Of a DNA stretch of 64,000 nucleotides, positions 20,312 through 30,700 are shown one piece after another. The notes beneath the pieces are model-generated. The model worked only from the letters and a program-made list of their open reading frames with translations, did not search any database and was not told the origin of the DNA. Position 1 is the first letter of the stretch. Each line of letters starts with the position of its first letter. Made by a program: the position numbers and the translations under genes. The stretch comes from Gallaecimonas kandeliae (GTDB taxonomy: Bacteria > Pseudomonadota > Gammaproteobacteria > Enterobacterales > Gallaecimonadaceae), in contig NZ_CP118480.1 in the NCBI RefSeq assembly GCF_030450055.1, forward strand, positions 3,719,501-3,783,500, written 5' to 3'.

Positions 20312-21829
20312 AAGACCCGCCAGCAACCTGTCCATGGCCCTGTATTGCAGGGCCTCGGCCAGGTGCAGCTGGCCTATGGCCTCGGCGCGCTGCCAATCCG
20401 CCAGGGTCCTGGCCACCTTCAGCAGCTTGTGATGGACCCTAGCCGAGAGGCCCAGGGCCTGGAGGGTGGCGTCGTACCACTGGGCCAGTTCAGGGCCCAG
20501 GGCGCAGGCTTCCCGCATGGCTTCCCCTTCCAGATCGGCGTTGAGGCAACCCTGGCGCGCCCATTGGCGCTGCTGGCAAGCCGCCACCTTTTCCCGCAGC
20601 TCGATCATGGTCGGCCCGGCCTGGGCCGAACCGCTGAGGCTGCCCGGCGGCAGCATGGCGACCTCCACCTGCAGGTCGATGCGATCCAGAAAGGGCCCGG
20701 ACAGCCGGGCCAGGTAGCGGCGGATCTGGTCAGGGCTGCAACGGCAAGGCCGGCGCGGGTTGCCGAAATGGCCGCAGGGGCAGGGGTTGGCGGCGGCCAC
20801 CAGCCGGAACCGGGCCGGGAAACGGGCCTGCTGGGCGGCGCGGCTGATACTCACCTCTCCCGTTTCCAGGGGCTCGCGCAGGGCGTCCAGCACCTTGCGC
20901 TCGTACTCGGCCAGCTCGTCGAGGAAGAGTACGCCTTGGTGGGCCAGGGAGATCTCCCCCGGCCGCGGCACTGAGCCGCCCCCCACCAGGGCCACGGCAG
21001 AAGCGGTGTGGTGGGGGCTACGCCAGGGCGGCAGGCGCCAATGGCCCTGGTCGCGGGGCTTGCCGGCCAGGGAATGGATGGCCGCCACCTCCTGGGCCTG
21101 GCCTTCCCCAAGGGGTGGCAGCAGTCCCGGCAGGCGCCTGGCCAGCATCGACTTGCCGGTGCCGGGGGGCCCTATGAACAGCAGGTGGTGGCCGCCGGCC
21201 GCCGCCACCAGCAGCGCCCGCTTGGCCTGGGCCTGGCCCACCACGTCGTTGAGGGAGAGGGCACCTTCGTCGACAGCCGTGCCATCTGGCACCGGGGTGG
21301 ACGTCAGAGGCAAAGCTCTTTGCCCGGCGACATGGGCGCAGACCGCCAGCAGGTCCGGGGCGCCATGGGCCTGGAGATCCTTCAGCAGCTGGGCCTCGGC
21401 CTCGTTGGCCTGGGGATAGAGGGCGCAGCGCCCCGCCTGCTTGCAGGCCAACAGGGCGGGCAACAGGCCTTGGCAGGAGCGCAGCTCGCCGGACAGGGCC
21501 AGCTCGCCAAAACACTCGATGCCGTCCAACACCTTGGCAGGCAGCTGGTTGGACGCCTGCAAGATGCCGAGGGCTATGGCCAGGTCGAAACGGCCTCCCT
21601 CCTTGGGCAGCTCCGCCGGCGCCAGGTTGACTGTGATGCGCCGCGCAGGAAATTCGAAGCCGGCATTGAGGATGGCGGCCCTGACCCTTTCCCTGGCCTC
21701 CCGCACCGAGGCCTCGGGCAAGCCCACCAAGGCGAAGGCGGGCAGGCCGTTGCCGATATCCACCTCCACCGTCACCAGGGGGGCTTCCATCCCCAACTGG
21801 GCCCGGCAATAAAGCGTGGCTAAGGCCAT
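20309..21829 (-). CDS. comM: YifB/ComM-type Mg-chelatase-like AAA+ helicase
   Basis: With the ATG at 21829 the protein is 506 residues, matching ComM, a hexameric branch-migration helicase used in integrating transformed DNA. It has the N-terminal ChlI-like domain (about 20-140), the AAA+ core with Walker A GPPGTGKSMLA and a Walker B-like LFLDELAEY, the zinc-like cysteine cluster ANPCPCGHFGNPRRPCRCS, and the C-terminal ChlI domain. Openness of the frame far beyond 21829 is antisense to the next gene and not part of it. It is convergent with pncB. Confidence 0.93.
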   Translation of the reverse strand: MALATLYCRAQLGMEAPLVTVEVDIGNGLPAFALVGLPEASVREARERVRAAILNAGFEFPARRITVNLAPAELPKEGGRFDLAIALGILQASNQLPAKVLDGIECFGELALSGELRSCQGLLPALLACKQAGRCALYPQANEAEAQLLKDLQAHGAPDLLAVCAHVAGQRALPLTSTPVPDGTAVDEGALSLNDVVGQAQAKRALLVAAAGGHHLLFIGPPGTGKSMLARRLPGLLPPLGEGQAQEVAAIHSLAGKPRDQGHWRLPPWRSPHHTASAVALVGGGSVPRPGEISLAHQGVLFLDELAEYERKVLDALREPLETGEVSISRAAQQARFPARFRLVAAANPCPCGHFGNPRRPCRCSPDQIRRYLARLSGPFLDRIDLQVEVAMLPPGSLSGSAQAGPTMIELREKVAACQQRQWARQGCLNADLEGEAMREACALGPELAQWYDATLQALGLSARVHHKLLKVARTLADWQRAEAIGQLHLAEALQYRAMDRLLAGL

Positions 21830-21922
21830 GGCTGCCGCCCCGGCACTGCCGAATAAAATTTGATCACCAGCAAGATGGCTACTCCTTGCCTTCATCCCTG
21901 TTACAACTTGATAATAGTTTTT

Positions 21923-24900
21923 ATGAACTCCCCTGGCCGGTTGACCGCACTGCACATACGCCTGCTTCTCCTCCTGCTGCTGTCCCTGCCCTTGAGGGCG
22001 GCCCCCTTGACGGCGGCGCCCTACCTGCCGCCACAGGTGCTGGATGTCACCCAAGGCCTCAGCCAGAATTCGGTCAGCGCCATCTACCGGGACGCCAAGG
22101 GCTTCCTCTGGTTCGCCACCCAGGACGGCCTCAACCGCTACGACGGCCGCCAGCTCCAGGTCTTCCACGCCGACTCCAGCGATCCCTTCAGCCTCAACTC
22201 CGAACACCTGACCGCCCTCGGCGGGGACGACAAGGGCGGCCTCTGGATAGGGGCCGCCGACGGCAGCCTGCAGCGCTACGACGGCCAGTTCTTCCAGAGC
22301 CTGCCCCAGCCCTGGAAAGAGGCTCCCGTCACCCAGCTGGCCAGCCTGGGGGACCAAATATTCGTCGGCACCAGGGCCGGGCTCTGGCGCCTGTCCATGG
22401 CCAACCAGCAGTGGCGGCTGATGATGCCGGGCGCCATCCTCGCCCTGGCGGCAGGCCATGGCGAACTCTGGACCCTGGACAGCCAAGGGGGGCTCTGGCA
22501 GCTGCAGGACCAGACCCTGGTCAAGAAGGCCGACGACGTCCGCCTGCAGGCCCTGGCCCTGGATCAGCAAGGCGAGGCCTGGCTGGCCGGCCCCGGCCGG
22601 CTCTGGCAGTGGCATGGCGGCAGCCTGAAGCCTCGACTGAGCTGGGCCGGCAGTGCCCGGGCCATAGCCCTGGTCAGCGACCATAAGGGCCACTTCTACC
22701 TCATCCAGAGCCACCAGGGTCTGCGTTGGTTGGACCCGGACCTTGGCCTGACCGAGTCCCTGATGCAGGGGCCGAAGGGCGAGCTGATCCAATGGTCCCT
22801 CAGCGCCTTTGCCGATTCCGAGGGGCAACTGTGGATCGGCACCGCCACCAGCGGCGTGGTGCACCTGCCCGACCACAACAGGGCCATCCGTTATTTCCTG
22901 GACGGCACCAGCCAGGCCGCCAACAACATCAGGGCCATCCTCGGCGACGACCAGGGCCTCTGGCTGGGCACCCTGGGGGAGGGCCTCAAACGCCTGGATC
23001 CCCAGGGCCACTACCACTCCTATCGGCAGCCCTTGGCCGCCCTGTTGGGCGAGGATCCGGCCAGCCTCTTCCTGATCGTCTCGGCCCTGGCCAAGGATCA
23101 GGCGGGGAACCTCTGGCTGGGCACCGACCAGGGTCTGCTGCGCCTCGATCCCCAGGGCCAGTGGCAACGTTTCGGTGAGGCACAAGGCCTGCCCAAGGCC
23201 CGGATCTGGACCCTGTACGCCAAGGGCAATGAACTCTGGTTGGGCACCAGCAAAGGGCTGCTGCTGCTGAAGGACGGTCACTTCCAGGCCGTGGAGGACG
23301 CAGTCCCCGTCTACGCCATAGCCAGCCAGGGCGAGACGCTGATGGTAGGCCGGGAAGACGGCCTTTGCCGCGTCAGACCCCAGCCCAAGTGCTGGCAAAG
23401 GCCCCTGGTGGCGCACCGGGTTCGCAGCCTGCTGGCAGACGGCGACGGCTGGTGGGTGGGGACCCAGAGCGGCCTGCTGCACCTGGATGCCCAAGGCAGG
23501 CTCAGTCGCTGGGAACAGCAGCCTGGCCTGCTCGACGACACCATCTATGCCATAGCCCCAGGCAAAACCGGCCAGCTGTGGCTGTCCACCAACCGCGGCC
23601 TGGCGCTGTTCGACGTGGCCCGCCAGCATTTCTATTCGCCCCAGCGCGACCAGTACAGCCTGGAATACAACGGCAACAGCCTCTGGGTGGCACCGGGCGG
23701 CCTGCTCTATTTCGGCGCCGTCAACGGCCTGACCGAGGTGCAACCGGCCAAACACGCCATCCAGGCAGAGCACTATCCCCTGCAGTGGACCTCGGTGTCG
23801 GTGGACGGGGTGCCCACCGCCCTGCTCCCTGGCCAGCCCCTGGTGCTGACGCCGCCCATAAGGCGCCTCAGCCTCGGTTTTGCCGACCTGGATCTGGGCC
23901 GGGACGTGCGCAACTACCAGTACCGACTGGATGGCCAGCTGCAATCCATAGGCCAGGAAAGGGAACTGGTGTTCACCCACCTGCCTTCCGGCAGCCACCT
24001 GTTGCAGCTGAGCCGGGAAAGCAGCCACCAACCGCCCCTGGAGCTGCAGATCCGGGTACGCCAGCCCTGGTATTGGCAGCCGGTCCACCTGCTCTGGGAA
24101 AGCCTGCTGGTGCTGCTCTTGCTCTGGTGCTGCTGGTATCTGTGGCGCCGCCGCCGGGAGAGCCGCCTGTCGCTGCGCCGGCAACTGGTCGACAACGAAC
24201 AACGCTTGCGCCTGGCCATGGTGGCCTCTGGGCACGGGGTCTGGGACTGGGACTGGCGCAGCCATACAGTGGTGCGCACCGGCCTGGAATTCCTGGGTTA
24301 CGCCGAAGGGGACATAGCCCCGACCCCCCAGGGCCTGTCCGGCCTGGTGCATCCCGACGACAAGGCCGATATCGTCAAGGCGGTACGCCGCCACCTGCGC
24401 GGCCAGGATGCCCATTACCAGTGCGTCTACCGGCTGCGCCACGCCGACGGCCACTGGGTCTGGGTGCAGGACAGGGGCCAGGTGGTGGAAAGGAGCCCCG
24501 ACGGCGAGGTGGTGCGGATGGTGGGCACCCACAGCGACATCAGCGCCGACAAGGCCAGGGAGCGGCAGCTGCAACTGTCCGACCTGGTGACCCAGTCCAT
24601 GTCTGAAGGGGTGATGGTGACCAACGACAAACTGGTCATCATCGGCATCAACCCGGCGGCGGAGCGGCTGCTGGCCAGAAAAAGGGACGCTCTCTTGGGC
24701 TACCGCCCCTGGCAGTTCCTGCCAAGGGCCGGACGCCGGGCCAGGCTCAACCAGATCCGCGCCGCCCTGCTCCAGCACGGCAACTGGGCAGGGGAACTGA
24801 GCATCCTTAACCACGAAGGCCAACTGCTGCTGGTGGAAGCCGAGATCCACTGGGCCCAGGACCAGGCCCAGGGAGCCAACCTGGTGGTGCTCTTCAACGA

Positions 24901-26221
24901 CATCACGGAGCGCAAGTCGGCAGAGGAGGAGCTGCGCTACCTGGCCAACTACGACACCCTGACCGGCCTGCCCAACCGCACCCTTTTCCATGACCGCCTC
25001 GGCCACGCCATGGCCAGGGCCAGGCGCTCGGGCCAGCTGGTGGCGTTGCTGTTCCTGGATCTCGACCGCTTCAAGCACGTCAACGACTCCCTGGGCCACC
25101 AGTTTGGCGACAAGCTACTCAAGGAAGTGGCCAGGCGCCTCTGCGGCGCCGTGCGCAGCTACGACACTGTGGCGCGCCTGGGAGGCGACGAATTCACCAT
25201 CATCCTCGAGGACGTCAAGGAACTGCTGACCGCCACCCTGGTGGCGGAAAAGGTGGTCCAGGTGCTGGAGCCGGCCATGGATCTCGCAGGCCACAGGGTC
25301 AACATCAGCCCCAGCATCGGCATCGCCCTCTATCCCCAGGACAGCACGGACCCCGACACCCTGGTGCGCTACGCCGACACCGCCATGTATCACGCCAAGT
25401 CCAGGGGCCGCGGCAACTTCCAGTACTACACCAACGCCATGAACGCCGCCGCCCAGCGCCGCCTGGCCCTGGAGCACGGCCTGCGCCAGGCCTTGCAGGA
25501 AGAGGGCCTGAGCCTGGCCTACCAGCCACGGGTCGATCTCGCCAGCAACCAGGTGGTGGGGGTGGAAGCCCTGGCCCGCTGGCAGCACCCGCAGCTGGGC
25601 AACATCCCGCCCTGTGACTTCATTCCCCTGGCCGAGGAAACCGGTCTGATCAGCACCCTGGGAGCCTGGGTGCTGCGGGAAGCCCTGTCCCAGCAGCAGG
25701 CCTGGCAGGCCAAGGGCATAGACCTGCAGATGGCGGTCAACCTCTCGGTGCGCCAGTTCCAGAGCCAGGACCTACCTGGCCAGGTGGCGGCCCTGCTGGC
25801 CGAGCTGGGGCTGGACAGCAACCGCCTGGAGCTGGAACTGACCGAGTCCACCCTGCTGTCGGGCAAGGAAGGGGCGGCTCGCCAGGTAGCCAGGCTGCAA
25901 AAGAGCGGCATCCGCCTGGCCCTGGACGACTTCGGCACCGGCTATTCGGCCCTGTCCTACCTGACCGAGCTGCACTTCGACATCCTCAAGCTGGACCGCA
26001 GCTTCGTGGCCAAGCTGCCCGGCGACGGCGATTCGGTGGCGGTGATCCGCGCCGTACTGGAGCTGGCCCAGGGCCTGGGCATGCGGGTGGTGGCAGAAGG
26101 CATCGAAACCCAGGAGCAGCTGCAATGCCTGGTGGCGCTGGGCTGTGACGAGGGCCAGGGCTACCATTTCGCCCGGCCATTGCCGGCGCCCGAACTGGAG
26201 GCCTGGCTGGCGGGCCGCTGA
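21923..26221 (+). CDS. Beta-propeller/Y_Y_Y sensor with PAS, GGDEF and EAL domains
   Basis: With the ATG at 21923 the protein is 1432 residues. A signal peptide (LRLLLLLLLSLPLRA-like) leads into a periplasmic two-component-regulator propeller (about 30-620, repeats of the form GLWLGT, GELWLGT, GQLWLST), a Y_Y_Y domain (about 635-715) and one membrane helix (about 722-745). The cytoplasmic part has two PAS domains, GGDEF (about 1010-1170) and EAL (about 1185-1430). GGDEF is intact with an RSYD inhibitory site; EAL is intact (VEALARW, DDFGTGYSAL, LKLDRSF, AEGIE). It is a bifunctional cyclic-di-GMP enzyme that reads an unknown periplasmic signal. Some earlier in-frame starts exist but lack a signal-peptide fit. 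Confidence 0.9.
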   Translation: MNSPGRLTALHIRLLLLLLLSLPLRAAPLTAAPYLPPQVLDVTQGLSQNSVSAIYRDAKGFLWFATQDGLNRYDGRQLQVFHADSSDPFSLNSEHLTALGGDDKGGLWIGAADGSLQRYDGQFFQSLPQPWKEAPVTQLASLGDQIFVGTRAGLWRLSMANQQWRLMMPGAILALAAGHGELWTLDSQGGLWQLQDQTLVKKADDVRLQALALDQQGEAWLAGPGRLWQWHGGSLKPRLSWAGSARAIALVSDHKGHFYLIQSHQGLRWLDPDLGLTESLMQGPKGELIQWSLSAFADSEGQLWIGTATSGVVHLPDHNRAIRYFLDGTSQAANNIRAILGDDQGLWLGTLGEGLKRLDPQGHYHSYRQPLAALLGEDPASLFLIVSALAKDQAGNLWLGTDQGLLRLDPQGQWQRFGEAQGLPKARIWTLYAKGNELWLGTSKGLLLLKDGHFQAVEDAVPVYAIASQGETLMVGREDGLCRVRPQPKCWQRPLVAHRVRSLLADGDGWWVGTQSGLLHLDAQGRLSRWEQQPGLLDDTIYAIAPGKTGQLWLSTNRGLALFDVARQHFYSPQRDQYSLEYNGNSLWVAPGGLLYFGAVNGLTEVQPAKHAIQAEHYPLQWTSVSVDGVPTALLPGQPLVLTPPIRRLSLGFADLDLGRDVRNYQYRLDGQLQSIGQERELVFTHLPSGSHLLQLSRESSHQPPLELQIRVRQPWYWQPVHLLWESLLVLLLLWCCWYLWRRRRESRLSLRRQLVDNEQRLRLAMVASGHGVWDWDWRSHTVVRTGLEFLGYAEGDIAPTPQGLSGLVHPDDKADIVKAVRRHLRGQDAHYQCVYRLRHADGHWVWVQDRGQVVERSPDGEVVRMVGTHSDISADKARERQLQLSDLVTQSMSEGVMVTNDKLVIIGINPAAERLLARKRDALLGYRPWQFLPRAGRRARLNQIRAALLQHGNWAGELSILNHEGQLLLVEAEIHWAQDQAQGANLVVLFNDITERKSAEEELRYLANYDTLTGLPNRTLFHDRLGHAMARARRSGQLVALLFLDLDRFKHVNDSLGHQFGDKLLKEVARRLCGAVRSYDTVARLGGDEFTIILEDVKELLTATLVAEKVVQVLEPAMDLAGHRVNISPSIGIALYPQDSTDPDTLVRYADTAMYHAKSRGRGNFQYYTNAMNAAAQRRLALEHGLRQALQEEGLSLAYQPRVDLASNQVVGVEALARWQHPQLGNIPPCDFIPLAEETGLISTLGAWVLREALSQQQAWQAKGIDLQMAVNLSVRQFQSQDLPGQVAALLAELGLDSNRLELELTESTLLSGKEGAARQVARLQKSGIRLALDDFGTGYSALSYLTELHFDILKLDRSFVAKLPGDGDSVAVIRAVLELAQGLGMRVVAEGIETQEQLQCLVALGCDEGQGYHFARPLPAPELEAWLAGR

Positions 26222-26266
26222 GGCCAGCGGCTACACTGCCGTTGCGGCCTGCAACGGAAGGACTCC

Positions 26267-27496
26267 ATGACGATCATACTGCTGGTGCTGGTGGCGCTGG
26301 GCTTCCTGTCCATCGTCATCGAGGACCTCACCCATGTCGACAAGGCCAAGACCACCCTCTTCTTCGGCACCCTGGTGTGGGTGCTCTACTTCGCGGTGCC
26401 GCCGCCGGGACTAGGCCAAGCTGGCCTGATGAAGGCCCTCAACGGCAACCTGCTGGACATCGCCAGCCTCTGGCTGTTCCTGATGGCGGCCATGACCTTC
26501 GTCTCCTACCTCTCCAGCAAGGGCATCATCGACGCCTTGGTGCAAAGGGCGCTGCCGGCACGGCTCAGCGAACGGAAACTGATGCTGCTGACCGGCACCG
26601 GCGCCTTCCTGTTTTCCTCTATGGCCGACAACATCACCTCCACCCTGGTCTGCATCTCGGTGCTGGCCAGCCTCAAGCTGCCCACCGACAAGCTGCTGCG
26701 CTACGTGGTGCTGGTGGTGTTCGCCGTCAACGCCGGCGGTGCCGCCCTCATCACCGGGGACGTCACCACCCTGATGATCTTCCTGGCAGGCAAGGTGGGC
26801 ATAGTGGACCTGGTGCTGCTGAGCCTGCCGGCCCTGGGCTCTGTGCTGTTGCTGGCGCTGTTGCTGGCCAGGCCCCTGGCCGGCGAGCTGGTGACCCAGA
26901 AGCGCGAGGTGCCGGTACAACAGGCGGATCTGGCCATAGCGGTGCTGTTCGGCCTCACCATCCTCGGCACCTTGGGGGCCAATGTCGCCTTCGGCATACC
27001 GCCGGTGCTGAGCTTCCTGTTCGGGCTGTCGCTGATGTTCCTGGTGGTGCAGTTCCTCAACCGCGACGAGCCCATCCTCGACTATGTGCGCCGCATCGAG
27101 TTCGACACCCTGCTGTTCTTCCTGGGGGTCTTGCTGCTGGTAGGCATGCTCAAGGAGCTGGGGACCTTGGCCCATCTGCCAAGGCTCTACCAGGCCCTGC
27201 CGACCCTGGGCGCCAACTACCTGGTGGGGCTGATCTCGGCGCTGCTGGATAACGTGCCGCTGACGGCGGCGCTGCTCAAATCCGGTATCGACATGGGCCT
27301 GCCGCTCTGGCTGACCCTGACCTACTCGGTGGGGGTCGGCGGCGCTCTGCTGGCCATAGGTTCTGCGGCCGGGGTGGTGGCCATGAGCAAGGTCGAAGGC
27401 CTGACCTTCGCCAGCTACCTGAAGTTCACCCCGCCCTTGCTGCTGGCCTACAGCGCCGGCTTCCTGGGGGTCTACGCCATAGGCCTGGTGTTATGA
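26267..27496 (+). CDS. nhaD: Sodium:proton antiporter NhaD
   Basis: This 409-residue inner-membrane protein is nearly all hydrophobic helices, with the NhaD-type start FLSIVIEDLTHVDKAKTTLF and conserved segments SMADNITSTLVC, NAGGAALITGDVTTLMIF and LLDNVPLTAALL. NhaD exchanges Na+ (or Li+) for protons and is common in marine and halophilic bacteria. GGAAGGACTCC precedes the ATG. A bidirectional terminator overlaps its stop codon. Confidence 0.92.
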   Translation: MTIILLVLVALGFLSIVIEDLTHVDKAKTTLFFGTLVWVLYFAVPPPGLGQAGLMKALNGNLLDIASLWLFLMAAMTFVSYLSSKGIIDALVQRALPARLSERKLMLLTGTGAFLFSSMADNITSTLVCISVLASLKLPTDKLLRYVVLVVFAVNAGGAALITGDVTTLMIFLAGKVGIVDLVLLSLPALGSVLLLALLLARPLAGELVTQKREVPVQQADLAIAVLFGLTILGTLGANVAFGIPPVLSFLFGLSLMFLVVQFLNRDEPILDYVRRIEFDTLLFFLGVLLLVGMLKELGTLAHLPRLYQALPTLGANYLVGLISALLDNVPLTAALLKSGIDMGLPLWLTLTYSVGVGGALLAIGSAAGVVAMSKVEGLTFASYLKFTPPLLLAYSAGFLGVYAIGLVL

Positions 27497-27524
27497 AAAA
27501 CGCGGCCCAGGGGCCGCGTTTTTT
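27496..27524. terminator. Bidirectional terminator
   Basis: ACGCGGCC-CAGG-GGCCGCG is flanked by A5 and T6 between the convergent nhaD and ubiK genes. Confidence 0.9.
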
Positions 27525-27527
27525 GCT

Positions 27528-27782
27528 TCAGGATTCGGCTTCGCCGCCCTTCTCCAGGGCCTCGACCCTGGCCTCCAGGGCGTCCAGCTTCTCGCGGGTC
27601 TTGAGCAGCACCCGGCTCTGCACCTCGAACTCGTCGCGGCTCACCAGATCCAGCTTCATCAGCTGCGCCTGCAGCACCTGCTTGACCCGGCTTTCCACCT
27701 CGTTGCCGAAGGCCTTGACCCCGGGGGGCAGGGCCTCGGTGATTTGCTTGGCCAGCTCTTCGAGTTTGTTGGCATTGATCAT
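27528..27782 (-). CDS. ubiK: Ubiquinone biosynthesis accessory factor UbiK
   Basis: This 84-residue protein resembles UbiK (YqiC, BMFP domain): an amphipathic N-terminal half, the LQAQLMKLDLVSRDEFEVQ block, then a C-terminal trimeric coiled coil (TREKLDALEARVEALE). UbiK assists the soluble Ubi complex in aerobic ubiquinone synthesis. The second of two ATGs (27782) is chosen because GGAGG sits 6 bp before it but touches the first, and because homologues start MI. It begins 2 bp after the RND permease stop, an unusual coupling. Confidence 0.92.
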   Translation of the reverse strand: MINANKLEELAKQITEALPPGVKAFGNEVESRVKQVLQAQLMKLDLVSRDEFEVQSRVLLKTREKLDALEARVEALEKGGEAES

Positions 27783-27784
27783 CT

Positions 27785-30700
27785 TCATCCTCCGACAGGG
27801 GCCTGTTGCCCTTCGACCTCGCCAGCTTCTTCGAAGACAGGCAGGGGTTTATGTTCCGACGCCAGGAAAGTGTAAATCACCGGCAGCACAAAAAGGGTAA
27901 AGAGGGTGCCTATGGTCAGGCCAGAGACGATGACGATGCCGATGGAGAAGCGGCTGATGGCGCCGGCGCCTTGGGCGAACAGCAGCGGGATCAGGCCGGC
28001 CACCATGGCCGCTGTGGTCATCAGGATGGGCCGCAGGCGGGTGCCGGCGGCGGCGATCACCGCCTCACGGCGGCTCCGGCCATGGTGCAGCTGCTGCTCC
28101 TTGGCCACCTCGCAGATCAGGATGCCGTGCTTGGTGATCAGGCCTATCAGGGTGATGAGCCCCACCTCGGCATAGATGTTCATGGTCGAGAGCCCCCAGG
28201 CCAGGGCCACCAGGGCACCGCAGATGGCCAGTGGCACCGACACCAGTATCACCAGGGGATCGCGCAGGCTCTCGAACTGGGAGGCCAGCACCAGGAAGAT
28301 CACCGCCAGCGCCAGGGCGAAGGTGGCGAACAGGGCCGAGCCTTCCTTGACGTACTGGCGCGACTCACCCAGGAAGTCGTACTGGTAGCCCTTGGGCAGG
28401 GCCTCGCCCTGTTGCTTCAGGAAGGCCACTGCGTCCCCCATGGCGGTGCCGGGAGCCGGCACCATGCCGATGGTGGCGGAGTTGAGCTGGTTGTAGTGGT
28501 TCAGTGACCTCGGCTTGCCGCTCACCTCCATGGTGATCAGGCTCGACAGGGGGATCTGCTTGCCATCGGCGGCCCGCACATAGTACTGGCCCAGGGAGGC
28601 GGGGTTGAGGCGGTCGACCCTTTTCACCTGGGGTATCACCTCGTAGGAACGGCCGTTGAGGTCGATGCGGCTGACATAGCCGTCGCTGACCATGGTCGAG
28701 AGGGTGCGGCCTATGGCCTGCATGGTGATGCCGTAGGCGCCGGCCTTGTCCCTGTTGACCTTGATCTGCAGGTTGGCCGAGTCGAAGGCCAAGTCCATCT
28801 CCGAATAGACGAACAGCGGATTCTTGCGCACCTTGTCGAAGACTTCCCCCGCCACCTGGAACAGGCTCTCGAAGCCCTGCGGCGTGCTGATCACCAGCTG
28901 CACCGGCAGGCCGCCGGAGGAGCCGGGCAGCTCAGGGAATTCGAAGGCCGACACAGACACATAGGGCAGGTCCCGCATCCGCTGGTTGATCTCCTGGACC
29001 AGCTGCTTCTGGGACTTGCTGCGCTCGCTCCAGGGTTTGAGGATGGCGATGCCCAGGCCCTGGTTGGCTGCCGGCACCCCAGGCAGGGCCAGGGTACCGT
29101 CGATCTCCGGCAGCTGTTTGGCCCTTTCCGAGACCTTGTCCAAGCTGTCCTCGATGTAGTCGAGGTTGGCGTTGGTTGGGGCCTTGGCCAGCATCATGAA
29201 GCCGCCCTTGTCCTCGTTGGGCGCCAGCTCTTGTGGCACCACCTTGAACAGGAAGGGCAGGGAGATGAAGACGATGGCGGCAAAGGTGATCACCAGGGGC
29301 CTGTGCTCCAGCATCCAGGCCAGCATCACCTCGTAGCGGCGGTTGACGGCCGCCAGGGTGCTTTCCACGCCCCGTTCGAAGCGGTTGGGGTTCTGGTGGG
29401 GCTTGAGCAGCTTGGCGCACATCATGGGCGACAGCGTCAGGGCCACCACGCCGGACACGAAGACGGCGCCGGCCAGGGTCAGGGCGAACTCCTTGAACAG
29501 GGCGCCGGTGATGCCGCCCATCAGGGCTATGGGGGCATAGACGGCGGCCAGGGTCAGGGTCATGGTGATGACCGGCAGCGCTATCTCGCGGGTACCTATG
29601 ATGGCGGCCCGGAACGGCGGTTCCCCCAGCTTGATATGCCGGTCCACGTTCTCCACCACCACTATGGCGTCGTCCACCACCAGGCCTATGGCCAGCACCA
29701 TGGACAGCAGCGTCATCAGGTTCAACGAGAAGCCGAACAGGCTCATCAGCATGGCCACGCCGATCAGCGACAGGGGAATGGTGATGACGGGGATCAGCAC
29801 GGCCCGCAAGTTGCCCAGGAAGAGGGTGATCACCACCAGCACGATCAGCGCCGCTTCACCTATGGTATGCACCACTTCGTTGATGGATTCATCGATGGCG
29901 CGGGTGGCATCGTAGAGGATGCGCATCTTGATGGTGTCGGGCATCGCCTTATCGATGTCCGGCAACATCTTGCGCACCCCTTTGATCACGTCCAACGGGT
30001 TGGCGGTGGGAGTGGCTTCGATGCCCACCACCACGGCCTGCTTGCCGTTGGCCAGGGCCCGCACCGAGTCGTGGCTCTTCTCCAAGGTCACTTCGGCGAT
30101 GTCGCGCACCCGCACCACGACGCCGTCCGGCCTTGAGGCCACCACCAGCTTCTTGAGGTCGTCGGCGGTGCTGACCTGGGTGTCGGCGTTGCCGTTCATC
30201 AGGGTGTAGCGGCCCACCACCTGGCCGGGGGCGGCCTGGTAGTTGTTGGCGGCCAGCACCTGCAGCACGTCCTCGGCGGTCAGGCCGTAGGCGGCCATGC
30301 GCTGGGGATCCAACCAGATGCGCAGCGCGAACTTGATGCCGCCGTAGAGGTTGACCTTGGCCACACCGTCAACGGTGAACAGCTGCGCCTGCACCACCCG
30401 CTCCAGGTAGTCGTTGATCTGGCTGGAGTTGAGGGTGTCGGAGGAAAAGCTGATGTAGATCAGCGAGGTACCACCGGCCGCCGCCACCGCCACCGTCGGA
30501 TCCTCGGCCTCGGAAGGCAGCTGGGCCCGCACCGAGTTGACCTTGGCCATGATGTTGGCCAGGGCGTCGTTGGGATCGGTGTTGAGCTTCATGTAGGCGG
30601 TGATGGTGCTCCTGCCCAGCATGGACTGGGAGGTCATGAAGTCGATGTTGTCCGCCTGGGCTATGGCCTGCTCCAACGGCTGGGTGATGAAACCCTGGAT

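Noticed and set aside
21830-25099. A very long minus-strand open frame continuing upstream of comM
   Set aside because: It is antisense to the propeller/GGDEF/EAL gene, low in complexity (Gln-, Gly- and His-rich) and has no homologous motif. It reflects high GC content.
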